Positions 35,447-49,100 of a stretch of DNA of 64,000 bases are shown one piece after another. A program made the translations under genes and the position numbers. A model generated the notes under the pieces. The model had not been told where the DNA came from. It ran no database searches and was given only the letters and a program-made list of their open reading frames with translations. Within the stretch, counting starts at the first letter, position 1, and each line of letters begins with the position of its first letter. Source of the DNA: Mayamaea pseudoterrestris (Eukaryota > Bacillariophyta > Bacillariophyceae > Sellaphorales > Sellaphoraceae). Location: NCBI GenBank assembly GCA_027923505.1, contig BROI01000002.1, positions 620,001 through 684,000 of the forward strand, given 5' to 3'.

Positions 35447-36868
35447 CTATCGCCTCGTCCGTTTCTTTTTGAACTGTCCCGGTCGTTGCCTTTGCGTTTC
35501 CCAGCCTCTGCTCTTATCACCTTGTATTCGTTCCATACCTGGAACAAACATTTTTGGCTTTTCAAACGCCTTGTACGAGTCTTCGGCATCAGTTGCTGGA
35601 ACTAGAAAGTCATCGTCGTCGTCATTTTTGGCACGAGTTTCGTTTGCAACGACCTTTTCGGCAAGGTTTGCTTTCGTCTGTCCTGACCTCGTCTTCTTGA
35701 CTGCTTCTTTTTCTTCCTCTTCGTCACCGGCGCTCCTCGATGAAGAACTGCTGCTGCTACTGCTGCTGCTGCTGCTCTGACTCAAATCGTCATCATCTTG
35801 TACTGATGCATTCTTGAGTTTATCACGAGATGCCGCATCATCTAAACTATCATCAACACTCGTAGAAAGTGCATCGTCCTCCTCGAGCGTCTTGTTACCA
35901 GTCTGCTTAATTTCCGTTACATGATGCTCCAAACGATCCAGCTTGTCGTACACCCGCTGCTGCGCCAGGGGATCAGCATCATCGTTGCTGCTTGCATCGC
36001 TGCCAGACTGCGACCGTAATTCATGACTCGCAGCATCATTGTCGGCGGCAACGTCATCATCATTCAATTCATTTTCAGCTTGCAAGGCCGCCTCCAGAAG
36101 AGCTTGCTGGTCCGATTTGACGGTAAATCGGTCATCCTGCAAATCGGAGGCAGCACTCTTTCGTTTGCCACGAGCAGCATCCTCCTCGTCCAAGCATCCA
36201 AACGTCGCATGTTCGTCACTGACGGACCAATCGCTGGGAAGCAAGTCGTACAAGTCTTGCGCAATCCAATTCACGCGCTCGATATTACTTTCGTTGGATG
36301 CCAGTGCCTGCAATATTGCGTGACGTAAGTTGGCTCGCTTGGCCAAGATTTTGGGAGCGTCAATCATGCGCTCGCCGTGCTTCAACAGAGCCAAGTACTT
36401 TTTGTCGCCAGCCACTGGATAGTAGTGCGCCACGTAGACTTGATCCAGGGCAATCTTGAGCAACTCCTCTCGATTATTACCTCTACTGTTGGTCGATTCT
36501 TCGTGCCGCAGTTTACTTTCCATCCGCGTCAGTTTTTGTCGCTCCAAGAAGCGCGTTCCGTGCGAGTCCTTGGCGTATTGTCGGGTTCGCTCCGTCGCCT
36601 GACGGTCATTGGTTTGCTGCCTTAGTTCAAGAATGCGCTGCTGGATTTGCAGAATGCGTGATTTGATAGTTTCATCATTGTTATTGTCTCGTTGTTGTTG
36701 TTGCTGCAGTTTGGCCAGCAGTCGCTCCTGTCCCCGAAGCTGCTGCTTGACGGATCCAGTCTTGGAAGCATGCTTGCTCTGCTTGCGGCGCCACGACTTG
36801 AACTTGCGGTCGAGGCCATGGGCAGGGCGTGGTTTACTTGACGAGGAAAGAAGCGGAGCCTTGACCAT
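35447..36868 (-). CDS. EFG1-like rRNA-processing protein
   Basis: 473 aa, single exon. EFG1 is a nucleolar factor needed for early 18S rRNA processing. Seen: a basic N terminus (FKSWRRKQSKHASK), a coiled-coil-forming segment of leucines and glutamines (about residues 45-85), FLERQKLTRMESKLR matching the family's (F/V)RFFERKK..R block, and VYVAHYYPVAGDKKYLALL matching its Tyr-Phe-Pro block. The C-terminal half is acidic and low in complexity, with a serine run encoded by a trinucleotide repeat, and ends in a basic FKKKRTRR. The N-terminal match supports the call; the acidic tail is not diagnostic. Shares a divergent promoter of 314 bp with glycerol kinase. Confidence 0.78.
   Translation of the reverse strand: MVKAPLLSSSSKPRPAHGLDRKFKSWRRKQSKHASKTGSVKQQLRGQERLLAKLQQQQQRDNNNDETIKSRILQIQQRILELRQQTNDRQATERTRQYAKDSHGTRFLERQKLTRMESKLRHEESTNSRGNNREELLKIALDQVYVAHYYPVAGDKKYLALLKHGERMIDAPKILAKRANLRHAILQALASNESNIERVNWIAQDLYDLLPSDWSVSDEHATFGCLDEEDAARGKRKSAASDLQDDRFTVKSDQQALLEAALQAENELNDDDVAADNDAASHELRSQSGSDASSNDDADPLAQQRVYDKLDRLEHHVTEIKQTGNKTLEEDDALSTSVDDSLDDAASRDKLKNASVQDDDDLSQSSSSSSSSSSSSSRSAGDEEEEKEAVKKTRSGQTKANLAEKVVANETRAKNDDDDDFLVPATDAEDSYKAFEKPKMFVPGMERIQGDKSRGWETQRQRPGQFKKKRTRR
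35748..35777. repeat. (CTG/CTA)n trinucleotide run in the EFG1-like gene
   Basis: About ten near-perfect triplets encoding the poly-Ser stretch of the EFG1-like protein on the minus strand. Confidence 0.85.
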
Positions 36869-37182
36869 GTTGCTATAAGCTTTTGCTGGATGATGTCTTC
36901 GTCAAAGTTGCTTTGCTTTTCGACGGAACGAGTGGTGAGATTCGGTACCGGTCAGACTCATTTTTTGTCATACCGGTACTCATAGTGACGTCGCGTCATT
37001 CGAAACGGATGCGCTACGAAAAGGAGAGGGCAAAGGAGAGAAGGCTTTTCGTGACTTGTAAGAACGACCATTGCATCTCACAAGGGAGCAGCTTTCTCTA
37101 TAGTAACCTTCTGCTGCATAGAAACTTGGCTTTTTTAAATTCAAGTGTTTGTTGAATTGTCACTTTATCTTTCAGTGCCCTC
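36869..37182. promoter_or_regulatory. Divergent promoter region (EFG1-like / glycerol kinase)
   Basis: 314 bp between divergent ATGs. Contains TACCGGT at 36,946, TACCGGTA at 36,971 and an inverted pair TGACG-TCG-CGTCA at 36,986-36,998 resembling CO2/cAMP-responsive half sites. CTTTATCTTTCAG ending just before the glycerol kinase ATG could be the acceptor of a leader intron. Confidence 0.45.
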
Positions 37183-39494
37183 ATGAAAGCCTTCAACGTC
37201 ATTCGCAAGAACAAGCACAAGGCCGAACGAGGTGCCTCCAGCTCGCCCAAGGCGGCCGAGGCGGCTGCCATCTTGACGCCAGTCGTAACGGCTGCCGTGG
37301 ATGAAGGTGCTCCTCAGTCTCCATTGAAAGAAGACGCATCTCCTCCATCGCTCGTCTCGTCGGTGCCCGCGTCTGTTGCCAGCAGCAACATTAAAGTATT
37401 CATTGACTCCAAGGAGCTCCAGGAAACACTTTCCTCCAAATCGTTGCCACAAATCATTGGCGCCATTGACCAAGGCACTTCGTCGACGCGATTCGTCTTG
37501 GTGTCGCAGCATGGACGCATTCTCGCATCGGCGCAGCTTGAAACGCGTCAATACTACCCGCAACCCGGTTGGCACGAGCAAGATCCAAGTGAAATTATTG
37601 ATTCGGTCATGCAGTGCGTCAAAACACTCGAGTCGAATCCGGAACTGCAGCCACTACTAGCGAAACATGGTGTCAAGGCCATTGGCATTACCAATCAGCG
37701 CGAAACGACGCTGGTGTGGAACCGCGTGACAGGCTTGCCCTACTACAAGGCCATTGTGTGGGACGACTTGCGAACAACAGAGATTGCGCAAACGATTCGA
37801 CGCCACGTGGCTTCCAAGGACTACAGTCAAAACAAGCAGCAGCAAAATGGTAACTCGCATTCGAGCAGCTGCAGTATGACGCGCAAGACTGGCTTGCTCA
37901 TCGCGTCGTACTTTTCGGGCACCAAGGTGCGATGGCTGGTTGAAAATGTCCCCGAGCTAGCCAAGGATTTGCAGGAACATCCCGAGCAAGTTTGCTTTGG
38001 AACTGTGGATGTTTGGCTGGCATACCAATTGACTGGAAAGGAGGTTGTTGTTGCCGCTGCTGCTGCTGCTGCTGCTACCACCAATGGCAATGGAAATGGA
38101 GATGCAACGTCGCACCAATTGCACAAGGGAGGATTGTTTGTCACGGACGCAACCAACGCCAGTCGATGGCTCTTTATGGACCTCATTACGCAAACCTGGG
38201 ACGATCAGTTGATCGACACAGTCGTTGGTAGCAGCAACGTTAAGGTTCCAATTTCGGCCTTGCCGGAAATTCATTCGAGCAGTCACACGTATGGAACTTG
38301 TTCGTCGGTGGAAGGTATACCAAAGATGCTGCACAATGTTCCGCTGTCAGCCATTCTGGGGGATCAACAGGCGGCACTCTTTGGACAAACTTGCTTCCTG
38401 CCGGGTGAAGCAAAGGTACGCTCAAGACGAACGCGGGGGCTAGCTTTATCGTCACTCTATCGGAAATGACACTCACTCTTGTTCTCCTTCCATTTGCGCA
38501 GAACACGTATGGTACAGGTTTGTTTCTCATGATGGTCACGGGCGACCAGCCAGTGACTAGTACGCACGGCTTGCTCACGACGATTGGGTACAAGATAGGA
38601 AAAAAGACAACGTATGCGCTCGAAGGTAGCGTCGCTCACTCGGGATCCACCATTCAGTGGCTGCGTGATCAACTACAAATCATTGACAAGGCATCCGATA
38701 CTGAAAGTTTGGCCAAGCCGCAGAATGATGGCATGTATTTTGTCCCAGCATTTGCGGGATTGTTTGCTCCGTACTGGCGACCCGACGCGCGGGCCTGCAT
38801 CGTTGGCATGACGTCGTCGCATGACAAGGGACACTTGTGTCGTGCCACGCTGGAAGCGATTGCCTATCAAACCAAGGATGTGTTCGACGCCATTGAGAAG
38901 GACTCCAACGTGTCTCTCAAGTCGCTTCGAGTTGATGGGGGAGGAACGGCCAATAATCTGCTCATGCAGTTTCAATCGGACATTATCAACGTACCAGTGG
39001 AGTGTCCCGTTGTGTTGGAGACAACTGCCATGGGTACAGCGTTTGCAGCTGGTCTGGCAGTGGGTGTGTGGAAGGATCTCGATCAGATCAAAGCACTTTG
39101 GTCAGTGGCCAAGACATTTGAGCCACAAATGTCGGAACAAGTGCGCTTAAAAAACTTGCGAGGTTGGGACAGAGCAGTCTCAAAGAGTCTTGGCTGGGTC
39201 GGAGATAACAATCAACGCAAAAGATTGAGCCGAATGGAGAGCGAGCTTGTGGAAGCCGATTATGAGGACGCCTTTTCGGATGAGGACGATCTTCAGAGAT
39301 CCATTGAAAGTCTCGACACAAAACGTGTCGAAGTTGTCGCGAGACCGACTGAAACCCGCATGGCGTGGCACATTTTCTCTCATATCTTGTTGACCGCGGC
39401 GGCGGTTGGAGCGGGCTACTTGCTGGGTGAAAGACGACCTGGATTGTTAGCGCCAGGTCGCTTCAAGCTACCGGCGTTTCAACTACGCAAGTAG
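37183..39494 (+). CDS. glpK: Glycerol kinase with C-terminal membrane anchor
   Basis: Join(37183..38415, 38502..39494); 741 aa. Phosphorylates glycerol to glycerol-3-phosphate (FGGY family). The 86-bp intron has donor GTACGC and acceptor GCGCAG and splits no codon (GEAK/NTYGTG). Seen: nucleotide-binding start GAIDQGTSSTRF, ITNQRETTLVWNR, WLAYQLTG, GDQQAALFGQ, FAGLFAPYWRP and VDGGGTANNLLMQ. It is longer than the usual ~500 residues: about 90 extra N-terminal residues rich in Ala/Ser, two low-complexity insertions (NKQQQNGNSHSSSCS and a poly-Ala run), and an acidic spacer leading to a C-terminal hydrophobic helix (IFSHILLTAAAVGAGYLLG) with a basic end. Animal glycerol kinases have a similar C-terminal helix for mitochondrial outer-membrane attachment; the same role is inferred here. 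Confidence 0.93.
38053..38077. repeat. (GCT)n microsatellite in glycerol kinase
   Basis: Run of GCT/GCC triplets coding for poly-Ala in a surface insertion of glycerol kinase, preceding an Asn-Gly run. Confidence 0.85.
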
Positions 39495-40101
39495 ATGAAC
39501 GGTGATGTCATGGTTTGTGTAGAGTGCCTTAGAGTAATTGCTGCAATTAGACTTCCTGCGGTTGCATACAAAACTTGGGGAGTCACACCTTTACTTTACA
39601 TTTTTAAAGCATGTACTGCACAATCCCATAATAGAGCAGCAAAATCAAAGTTCGGCAGCTCCTCCATGCAACTTTAGCATACCGTGGATGGATACACAGT
39701 AGCAGCCAACTGGTATTTGAAAGCACATCGAAACTGGTTTAGAACTGGTAGCTAATGTGAGGTCCGTGACTCATTATCTCACGTCGCATTATCACCGACT
39801 GTCTTTCCGGTATTCGCGGTCTCCGCGACCTCCTGCATGCGTTCGCTGGCAGCGATATGATGGGTGACAACCAAGTTGGATCCACACCTCTGGCCTTCTC
39901 TCATGGCCTTTCTGAGAGGTTGAATAAGCAAGCAGAAAGGTATAGCCAATCCCTTTAGGTATTCTAGCAGCAAGACAATTTTTAGAGAACTAACGACGTC
40001 GTTCGGAAGAATAGCAAATATCACTGCTACCAAAGAAGATAGAGATCTCTCAATCTCGCCAGTCCCAGTACAGTCGCAGCTCCTATCATATACAAACAAT
40101 C
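39495..40101. other. Intergenic region upstream of the DOCK gene
   Basis: 607 bp without a supportable gene; frames on both strands are short and unrecognised. A perfect 12-bp palindrome AACGACGTCGTT lies at 39,992-40,003, about 100 bp before the DOCK start. Confidence 0.5.
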
Positions 40102-43100
40102 ATGTCCGAAGACAGTTCCAACCAAGACGACAGCCGGGAGGATGCGCAGGCTAGAGAAATTTCCATGTTTGCAGCACTCGCTCGAGGCGACCTGACTCTG
40201 CCGACGACCGGTAGCTTTGACAGCTACTCTCAAACGACGTCAACCAACGACGACAATCCGCTGCCGCAACATGACGAAGCATCCACCATGCGCACGGCTG
40301 AATCAGTAGCACCACCACAACTATCCGCGGAGGATCGCAGGGAGCGGCGACAACGGAGCCGCAACCGCAACAGCAACATGCTTCCAAGTGACCTCGCCTC
40401 GCTGGATGAAGCAAGGGCAACGACTGACTTTGGCGCCAGCAACTTTGGCGGAGGCGGGTCCACTGACTTTGGTACCTTTCGGTACACGCAGTCGGCGAAT
40501 GCAACTAGCAGCAGCAGCGCAAGTACTGCTCCCGCGGCGGAGCAAGCCAATTTGGAGGCGGCGGCGCAGGCGCTGCGCAACATGGATGAGCAGCAGTTAA
40601 AGAGCGAATCTACCTCAGCAACAAAAGAGAATGAGAATCAATCACAACAGCCATCAATAGAGACTACGCCGGACGCGCCAATGTGCATTGAGCAGGTTGT
40701 GTTGGAGCGGCCGCTGTTCTTTGGGCCAATTTTGTCGCCTCGCCTCATTGATGAAGGTCGAAGGTTAATTGCTCCGCATGCTCATCGACCTGTCTCGGAA
40801 ATGCCTCCTGGAGTGAGAAACTTTATTGGCGCCGTTCGAACCTTTGGATTCGGCTTGGATAAGTTATTGTTTCTTGACGAGGACGAGTTCGAGCAGTACT
40901 GTTTGGAGAATCCCGAATATTGGAGAGGCGACGCCACAATTTCACTCTACAGTCCGCTGACGGATGAAGCGACGCGAGCGCAACGTATGGAGGAGGTTCG
41001 AAAGCGCAGCCATCGACCAAAACATGTGCAGCGATCGTCCATTGTGCGATCATTGACGGCGCCATCCAGGCTGGGACAACGAGGCAGAGAAAATGACTCG
41101 CAGACGATGTCACTGGCCGACGATATTGATAGCTTTTGGCAGCAGCCATCTGACGAAGGGCGGCAGCAACCGCTTGACGCTCGATCTATATCAGCTCCAG
41201 CATCCATTGATGCAACTGTTGATAGTACAGCTGCAGCAAATGATGCGTTTGGATCATGGCTGCGCGCCGAGAGTGACCGGGACGATGGGGGCGGTGCTTC
41301 GCCCACGCGATCAACAGTGGAGGAAGCGTTGTCGCAGCAGAGCGTCGAGCCTGAACAAGTCACTGAAGAGCCTCCAAAGGTCTTGACGGAGACGGAGCTC
41401 TTTGCCAAGTGGGCGAATGCTAGTGGAATGGGTACAATCTCCTTGGGCACCACACCGCGCGGCAATGATGTCACGACGGACGGCTACAATACTTTTCAGA
41501 AGGTGAGCGGCGGTCGAGATCGTACGGTCGACGATGACGACGATAATGACTCGGTTGTTGACGATGAGCTAAAGAAGCAAGTTGGGCTGAACGAGCATTT
41601 AAGCAAGGCGATTGCGTCGCTCACGGACGATGCGGGACTTGCGCCCGTTGATGATTTCACAGAAGAGGAATCGAAAGGGCTATTTAGTCGAGACAGAAAG
41701 ATGGCACCAAACAAAAGGCCCTTGAGCAATTATGAGCTCACCAAGGGCTGCGTTCCAATGTTTGGTGTTGACGATGATCCGCTACCCGTCGAGAGTGATT
41801 TGGGAGTTCATGAAACTAGAGAGGAGCAGCAGCGATCGAATGACTTGAAAAGGTCACAAGATTACATTGAGAAGTTTGTTGAACCGAATATTTTTGGCTG
41901 TGTGGCTTGTCCAAGCCCCGCGCTTGGTCCGGACGATTTTCATTCATGGAAGTCGCGGACAGCCCCATCGCAATTTCATGTTTCAGGTCCATCATCGAAC
42001 CAGCAAACCATTTCAGCGCGATCGCAGTTAAGTGAACAGTCATCTACAGAGTCGCAGTCCGCGACGCATGACAACCAACTCAAGCAGAAAGCGCCACATA
42101 AGTCTGAGTGGAAAGACCGAATGGGATGGTGGAATGTCGAACATCCTGACAAAACAGCTGGGAATGCAGAAGTTACTACCGGCATCAAGGCCATAACAGA
42201 TGAGTTTCCTTCGCTTCACCTGCCTCCTCTCTGTCATGCTTCCACCTCCATGCGAGTGTCGACGTTGTTAGAACCTACTGCACAATCTTTGCGAGAGAGA
42301 AATTCGCCGCTTGCTAACCTGCATGCCGCGACACCAATGGCCGAATGTTTACCGTACATATCCGATCGGCCACCTAGCTATAGGTATTTACAAGTTGACA
42401 CACAGGCAGTTGGATTTCCTCTCATTGGGGCTGAGATTGAGCCTCTATTCTGCTCCGTTGCGATTTATAATGTAGAGGCCGTATCTGATCACGGGACGAC
42501 TGACAAATCACCGACACCTATGCCAGATTTACAAAGATGCGGTCGTGTGACAGAAGCCTTGCACTTTGATATGGTCAGCGATGATGACGTCTTAAAGCGC
42601 TGTCGCGCTGCTTTGTGGCCAGACTCTCCACCTGAAGCCATGACTGACAACGCGCTGGAATGCTGTCGATGTGGAGTATTTCCCATACCGTCAAACTTGA
42701 GCGTTTCTCATTTATATGTTGTGCTGGTTGTGAAGAAAGTGTTTTCAGGCGATGATGGTTTGGACCCTTATCTTAAACAGTTGCACTCGACTCAAGACGT
42801 GGAACGAGATCGCAGAAAGGCCGAAACGGCGGCAAATTTATATGGCCGCTTTCTGACTCCATTTGCTTTTGGCGTAGCTCCATTGCATCAAGTTTTTGGT
42901 GCAGAAGATCCAGCTGTCGCAACCAGTAGAGCTGTCCAAATACCCTTGTTTGCGTTCCGTGGAGGTGAAAAGACAATTATTGATCATGTGATGGCCATGC
43001 TTTATTCTCGGTGCGTCCGCAAAATAAAACTACCTGCCAATCGACATCTCCGGCTAAATCTAACGTAATTTCTTCACAAAACACAGTGCCGACCCTGTTT

Positions 43101-46100
43101 TAAACCGGGCGCAGGGATCTGCATCCGTAACCAACGGGGGATCCGCAATGCTTATTATGCGAAACTTTGGTTATCTAGGTTTGCACTTGGTTGTTGACAA
43201 GAAAAGTTCTCTAGCTCGGGATCGCCTTATAGATGTTACCGGTGAAGTTCAGATGCGCATGAAATCAGTTGCAGAGACTGATGCCGACTCATTTCGGTCA
43301 GGAAACAAGAGGGAAGACTTGGGCTCGCAGGGAATATGGAAGTCGGTAGCTCCGAGCTGGCGTAGTACGTTTGTCGCCGAACCTGCGGATCACGGACGGC
43401 GAAGTGTATCAAGAGAAATGAATGCCGATCACTTGTCCCATCGTGGTGTTTATGCAAAAGAGCTCGCGGTCGTTCCCTTGCAGCTAACACCTCCCTCGCG
43501 GTTATCACTTCCACCAGCCCGTCCAGGTGTACTCCGATCACAATTACTCCGCCATGACCTTGAAGCTGTGTGCTTCACAACTTTTTGCAATGAGCTCCTG
43601 TTTCATCCACGTCTTGTTCATAACTCTTTTTCCAAGAACGTCATTGTTAAGGCAGAGCTACGTGAAATGCAATACGGCAATAAATCCCATTTCGCGCACC
43701 TGCCAGCGTGCGGTCCTAGGATATTCAACAATCGGCGCGGCCAATTCCTTGTTCAAGAGATTTTCACTTCGTGTTCAACAGAAGACTCTGATCACCAGTT
43801 CTTGGATGAGTTTAAGTTGAAGCTGCCGTTGGATTTGCACCCAGTGGCTGATGATGGGTCGTCAAGACATTTTGCTTTACTGTTCACGGTCTTTAACATC
43901 CTTATGAATAATGAAGATTCGGGTACTGTCGATGAGCGGGTAGAGGGTTGTACGACGAGTTCACTAATAGGCTTTGAAAATGCCAATGTTCTTGAACAAA
44001 TAGCTTGTGGATATCTTCCACTCTCAAGCGGTTCGACTCTGCTCGACGATGGTCTTCATGACGTCCGCATGTCATTCATGGCCCGAGGTCATCCATCTCG
44101 GAGCCATGATGATATGCATGGCCTTATACTGATGGAGCGAGATGCTGTTGATGCTAGCGATTTTGACGGTGAACCTATATCACTGTCAGTAAGAACAGTG
44201 GCTCACTCAACTTTGCACTCTCAGAACAAAACTATTTCCTCGCTGCTCCAATTGGAATCTAGAAACTCCGAGAGTCCTCCTGCATCTACTAAGACAATAG
44301 CTCTAGAGGAGCAGCCTGCAGAGGCTAAGGACGAAGGTTTGCTGTGTGAGCTTTGCATGGAACTTACCAAGCCAAGTGTCTGTGCAATACCCCAATCATC
44401 AAAACATTTTGGGCGTCTTAATCGAGTGCTTTGGCGTATCTTCATTTCCGGTTCAGGGAAAGAAGATCTGGCATGGTCAAACCCTGTCACTTCTATGGAG
44501 CTCCGTGTACAGGCCTTTGCATCCTTAATGCGTTTGCTTGGTTCAACAACGATGTATTTATCGAAAAGCGGCCGCAGCAGGATTGATGGTGCCTCGGGAT
44601 GGAGCATAGTCACACTCAGCCGCTTGGCTGCACTCGAATTTGACGAAGAGCTACTTTTTGGTCGAGGCGCAGTTGAAGCGGTAGTGCCAGACATGTGGTT
44701 GACTAAACTTCGCAGTCAAACGTTGAGTGAGTCCTCGAGCCCTGCATCGGAAAAAAGGAGGCGAAGAGGGCACGTTCGACAAACTTACGACATTTCTAAT
44801 GAAGTACGCCCTCGTCGACGAGATGTAAGTGCGTCAGTTGACTTTTCGTCGCTCAGTGGATCCATTTTTTCGTCCGATGTACCTGGCTTTGAGTCTGGAC
44901 AAAGAAGTGCAGCTAGAAATCAGGATGATCAAAGCTTAAACGTCGGAATGGCGGCAGAAAAACCAAATTTAATTCAGCGATCGAAGACTAGCGAAGGAAA
45001 TAGTAGCGATAATGCCAAACCTCTGGCACCGCTGCACGTCGACTCAAAATCCGATTTCCAGAGTCACCTCCGAGCCGCGATGTTAATGGATCAAGATGTA
45101 GATGGGTTTGACGATGTTGCAGCTCGATCGCTTGTGCACGTATTTGGAGGTGCTTCTGTAAGCGGAAACAGACGCTGGATGACTATGCCGACGCGCTCGT
45201 TGGCGACGATTCGTGAGGTTGATGCGGCCGCCGATGAAGGAACAGCATCTGACGAGTTGTTGGAAGCCACGGATGTTCTGTTGGGCACAAAGGGTCGCTC
45301 TGCAACACAGTTGCTTAAGCCTTCCGCCGTGCAAATGCGTGTACCTTCGCTCAGTAAAAAAGATAAAGTTCTTGCGTCTCCAAATAGCCCTGACTTAAGA
45401 AATGAGACTGCCATGAAATCATCATCCTTATCAGCCTTGTCTGTCCCACTGACGGACCAGGATATTGAGAGTGCAGGCTCTGCTTTTTTGGATACGATAA
45501 GTCAAAGTTTAAAAGACAATTCCGGGGACCGAACGAGTATTTTCGCGGGAGAAGAACGTCGTGTTGGGTTTACTAATCATCGCAGCGGGCGAAGCCACGG
45601 GACAAGTATTGACTGGTCCATAGCCTCAGCGTCCCGGTCAGAAAGTGATCGAGGGTCACAAAACTTTGATGCCAAAGATACAGCAGGACTGTTAATGTTG
45701 AGAGAGGAGGAGACTGGTATTCTTCGACTTCCTAATTTCAAGGAGCGGATATCGATTGATGAGGCGAATACTAGAACTTCTCGTTGGTGGCCCTATGCTT
45801 ACGAAGTTATCATCTGCCAGTGGTGTGCCATCCTGATTACGCAGCGCGTCTCAGCCGAGAAACCCGCCAAGGGAAAGGACACGAAACTGGATGGAACCGA
45901 GCGAGCTCCGTCAAGAGGCAATGATCCTCTAGCTAGAGCAGCAGAGCGATGCAGCGGTGTTTCAATTGCAAGCGCACCGATGCTTTTTGAAGTGATCAAA
46001 CAAAGTCTTGGATTTAGAATAATGAGTCTTTACCGCGGAGCGTATTCAAGCGTCGCTAGTGATCGTTATCACCCTCCTCTCATCATGCTTGACGATTCAA

Positions 46101-49100
46101 TTCTACTCAATCTGGAACACACAATCTCCATGGTGGCTGACGCATGCCTAGACGCTAGAAATTTCGATTCTTGGGAACTGCGGCAGATGAGTATCGATGT
46201 CAACGACTCTATCATACGCTTTTTATGCGATCTATTCAGTTATATAGCTCCGAATGCAGTGCATCGTCTGATTCTCCTGTACTTTTCCAGGTTTGTGACC
46301 CGCGATGGAAAACAATGGCACGAATCGGATTCCTTGATAGGTCTCCGGCCATCATGGGAAATAACAAAACTGCGTCTCAATGCGATTACAGCCCTTGTGC
46401 GCTTTCCTGACTCGATTCGCGTGAGCGGGCCCCAGACTGAAAATTGGCGCAGTAAATGGATTCCTTGTGCGACCAATGTTAAGCTTTTCGATGCGATATT
46501 AAATCAATACGATGACTATCGATTGCTTGATCTAGTTGGTGGAGACGAGATCAGCCGCAAATCCCTTATCGTGGTGCCATCAACGAGGAAGCCGCATTGG
46601 CTTTCCGAGCTGACGGTTGATGTTTGCCTCGTAGGCATCGGTCATGCCGAGCAGCAAATACAACAGCGATCATCTTCTCTCCTTTACGAATTTTTCTGGA
46701 AAGCCAGTCAACATGCTTTTCAATCGGGAGAATGCGCCGCTGTGGGCGCAATGTTTCTTACTCTCATCGAGAAGCTTTTGCCTTGTCTCCAGTATCTATC
46801 CAGTTTCAATGCTTTAAACCAGTTACGGGCGGACGTGGTTCCTTGTGCCATATTCGTCCTACAATCGGCCCCAGCTGGTCTCTTGCGAGCACTGTGGCGG
46901 CGACTTTGCGGGCATTTACCAGGAAAAGGGCGCACCGAGGTGTACGGGTTTTCGTGCGACGTGCCCACGGATCCTCAGAGGCATCAGACTGGTGAGAATG
47001 AGTGCAGCATATTGGACCTCTTTAAGCTTTTAAATCTGTCGCTAAAGACTGTTGAATATTCTGGCTGTGAAGAGAATTTGGAAACGGATCTACTCGAGAA
47101 CTGTGAAATCACCGAATGCTGGAAGCGGGATTTTTTGCTTTCCTATTCCTACGAAAACCACAATGAGAGCCAAAAGAAGCGTAAGATGCCTCCAGATTCC
47201 AGCTCCTGCAATACTACAATATCGCGGCGTTGGATGTCTCATGACGCTGCAATCGTCATAATAGACACTGCCCATGCAGTAGTGTTGGAAATGTACAACA
47301 TATTGTGCTCATCGCACGAAGGGCGATCATTTTTGAATCCTGCCGTTCGAAACCAGCATCCCTTTAGTGAGGAGATGGACACGTACGCTGCCGTTCTTGG
47401 CGTTAATCCCAAGTTAAGCCATCTCGATATTTTAACGTTTGTCAGGGGCGTAACTTCAGTGTATCTTCAGGCCCTTGTCCTTAACGAGAGTGACATTGCG
47501 ATTGTCAAAACGTTCAGAGCAGCTGCCGAAACCATAAAAATCTTTGGGATTCGTGTTTTTCTAGAAGCGCTGTAAGTATGCCTTTTCGGAATGGATGCGA
47601 CGAATCGTAATATTGATGTACACTTTTCTAAAATGTTGTATCCTCATTCCCGCTCAGGGGCGAGACACTTCAGCACTGGATGCGAGTCCTTTACTTCTTG
47701 TGTGGGGCGCGGCGAGCGCAAGTAAGAGTGGAAGCTACCGATGTCCTCGAATTGATCCTTCGAAGTTCTTGGGAATGTTACGGCAGCTTCTTTCGCATTC
47801 GAGTCCCGCTCCTTGCTGTCCAAACTGAGGTCATGGAAAGAATTGTGGCCATCGCTGCCGCACGTTTCTACAAAGAAGAAAGAAGACGTCAGGCTACGTT
47901 TTATGGAACTTTTTCAAACCTTCACGCTGAAGCTAGCTTGGTTCCTTTGTGGCGCACTCTTGATCGAATTGAAAAGCAGCCGGCAAGTCAAAACATTGCA
48001 TTTCGAGGAGCTTTGGTTCGCATAGCCGGCAAGTTGAAGAGACTCTACAGAGCGTACATCGCTGCTCGTGTCTTGTCGTTTATGCAAAGTGCACGGCAGG
48101 ACGCTCAAGGCGTTGAGCCTCCAAGAGACCGCCTGGCCGAATCATCTATGCGAGCTCAACGTATCAGCGTTTTGAGGGTTATCAATGCTTCCGAGAATTA
48201 CAGCAAGCAATTTTTGGGTCTGCAAGGTACCTACCAAAGCATACACAATCTTGCACATTATGAGGCGGTCGAAGATGCCATGGTCAATGCCGCTGACGTC
48301 TTTTCTCCGACGGAGCTACCAGAGCACCGCGTGGCGTGGCTTCGGATGCTTGCGGACTTCCATGCTACACGAAGAAAGTTTGCTGAAGAAGCTACGTGCC
48401 ACTTTCAAATCCATACGACGTTGCGACACGCAGCTCGGTTGCATGGGTCGCTGTGGTCGAATTCACCGTTTTTGCCATGGACGGATAACATGCCCGACCC
48501 GGTGTATATAGATGGAGATCGAGAATTAGCGAATACAGATGCTGAGTCAGAGTTGGATTATGACAGTAACGAAACTAGTTTTGTTCGACAAACAGAGAAT
48601 GCTAGCTCATTTCGAAGGATATTTTATCGCGTGGCGAATTCGATTGCCACCGGAATTGGTGAATGGGAAACGGGTGCGGGCAGGAACTTATTTTACGGGA
48701 CATCTTGTGCATCAGAATATAACACAGTTCTGCCCTGGTTAACATTACGTGAGATGGAAGAAAACATGGTCGAAGAGGCCGAGGCTGCAGGTGAATTATA
48801 CCTCCAGGCCGGTATCATACCTAGCTCTCGATATTCATGGAACATTGCTACCCAATACTATGCGGAAAGGTACAATTACACAAAATTGGCTCTAACATAC
48901 AGTAACTTGGCAGCTACCGTTGTCACTAGCGTGCCCCCAATTGACAAAAACATCCCACAAGAGATATCGGCAGCACTTGGTCGTTTCTACCGGGTCTGGT
49001 TTCATGGGGGCGCTCCGGATGAGCTCAGCGGCGTCGAATTTATCTACCGCACAGAAGCGAACATCCGCTTAGATAATTTTGGAGACCACTTGAAGAGCAT

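Noticed and set aside
39495-40101. tRNA or other RNA gene in the gap before the DOCK gene
   Set aside because: I found no T-loop GTTCRANNC context with matching acceptor stem by eye.
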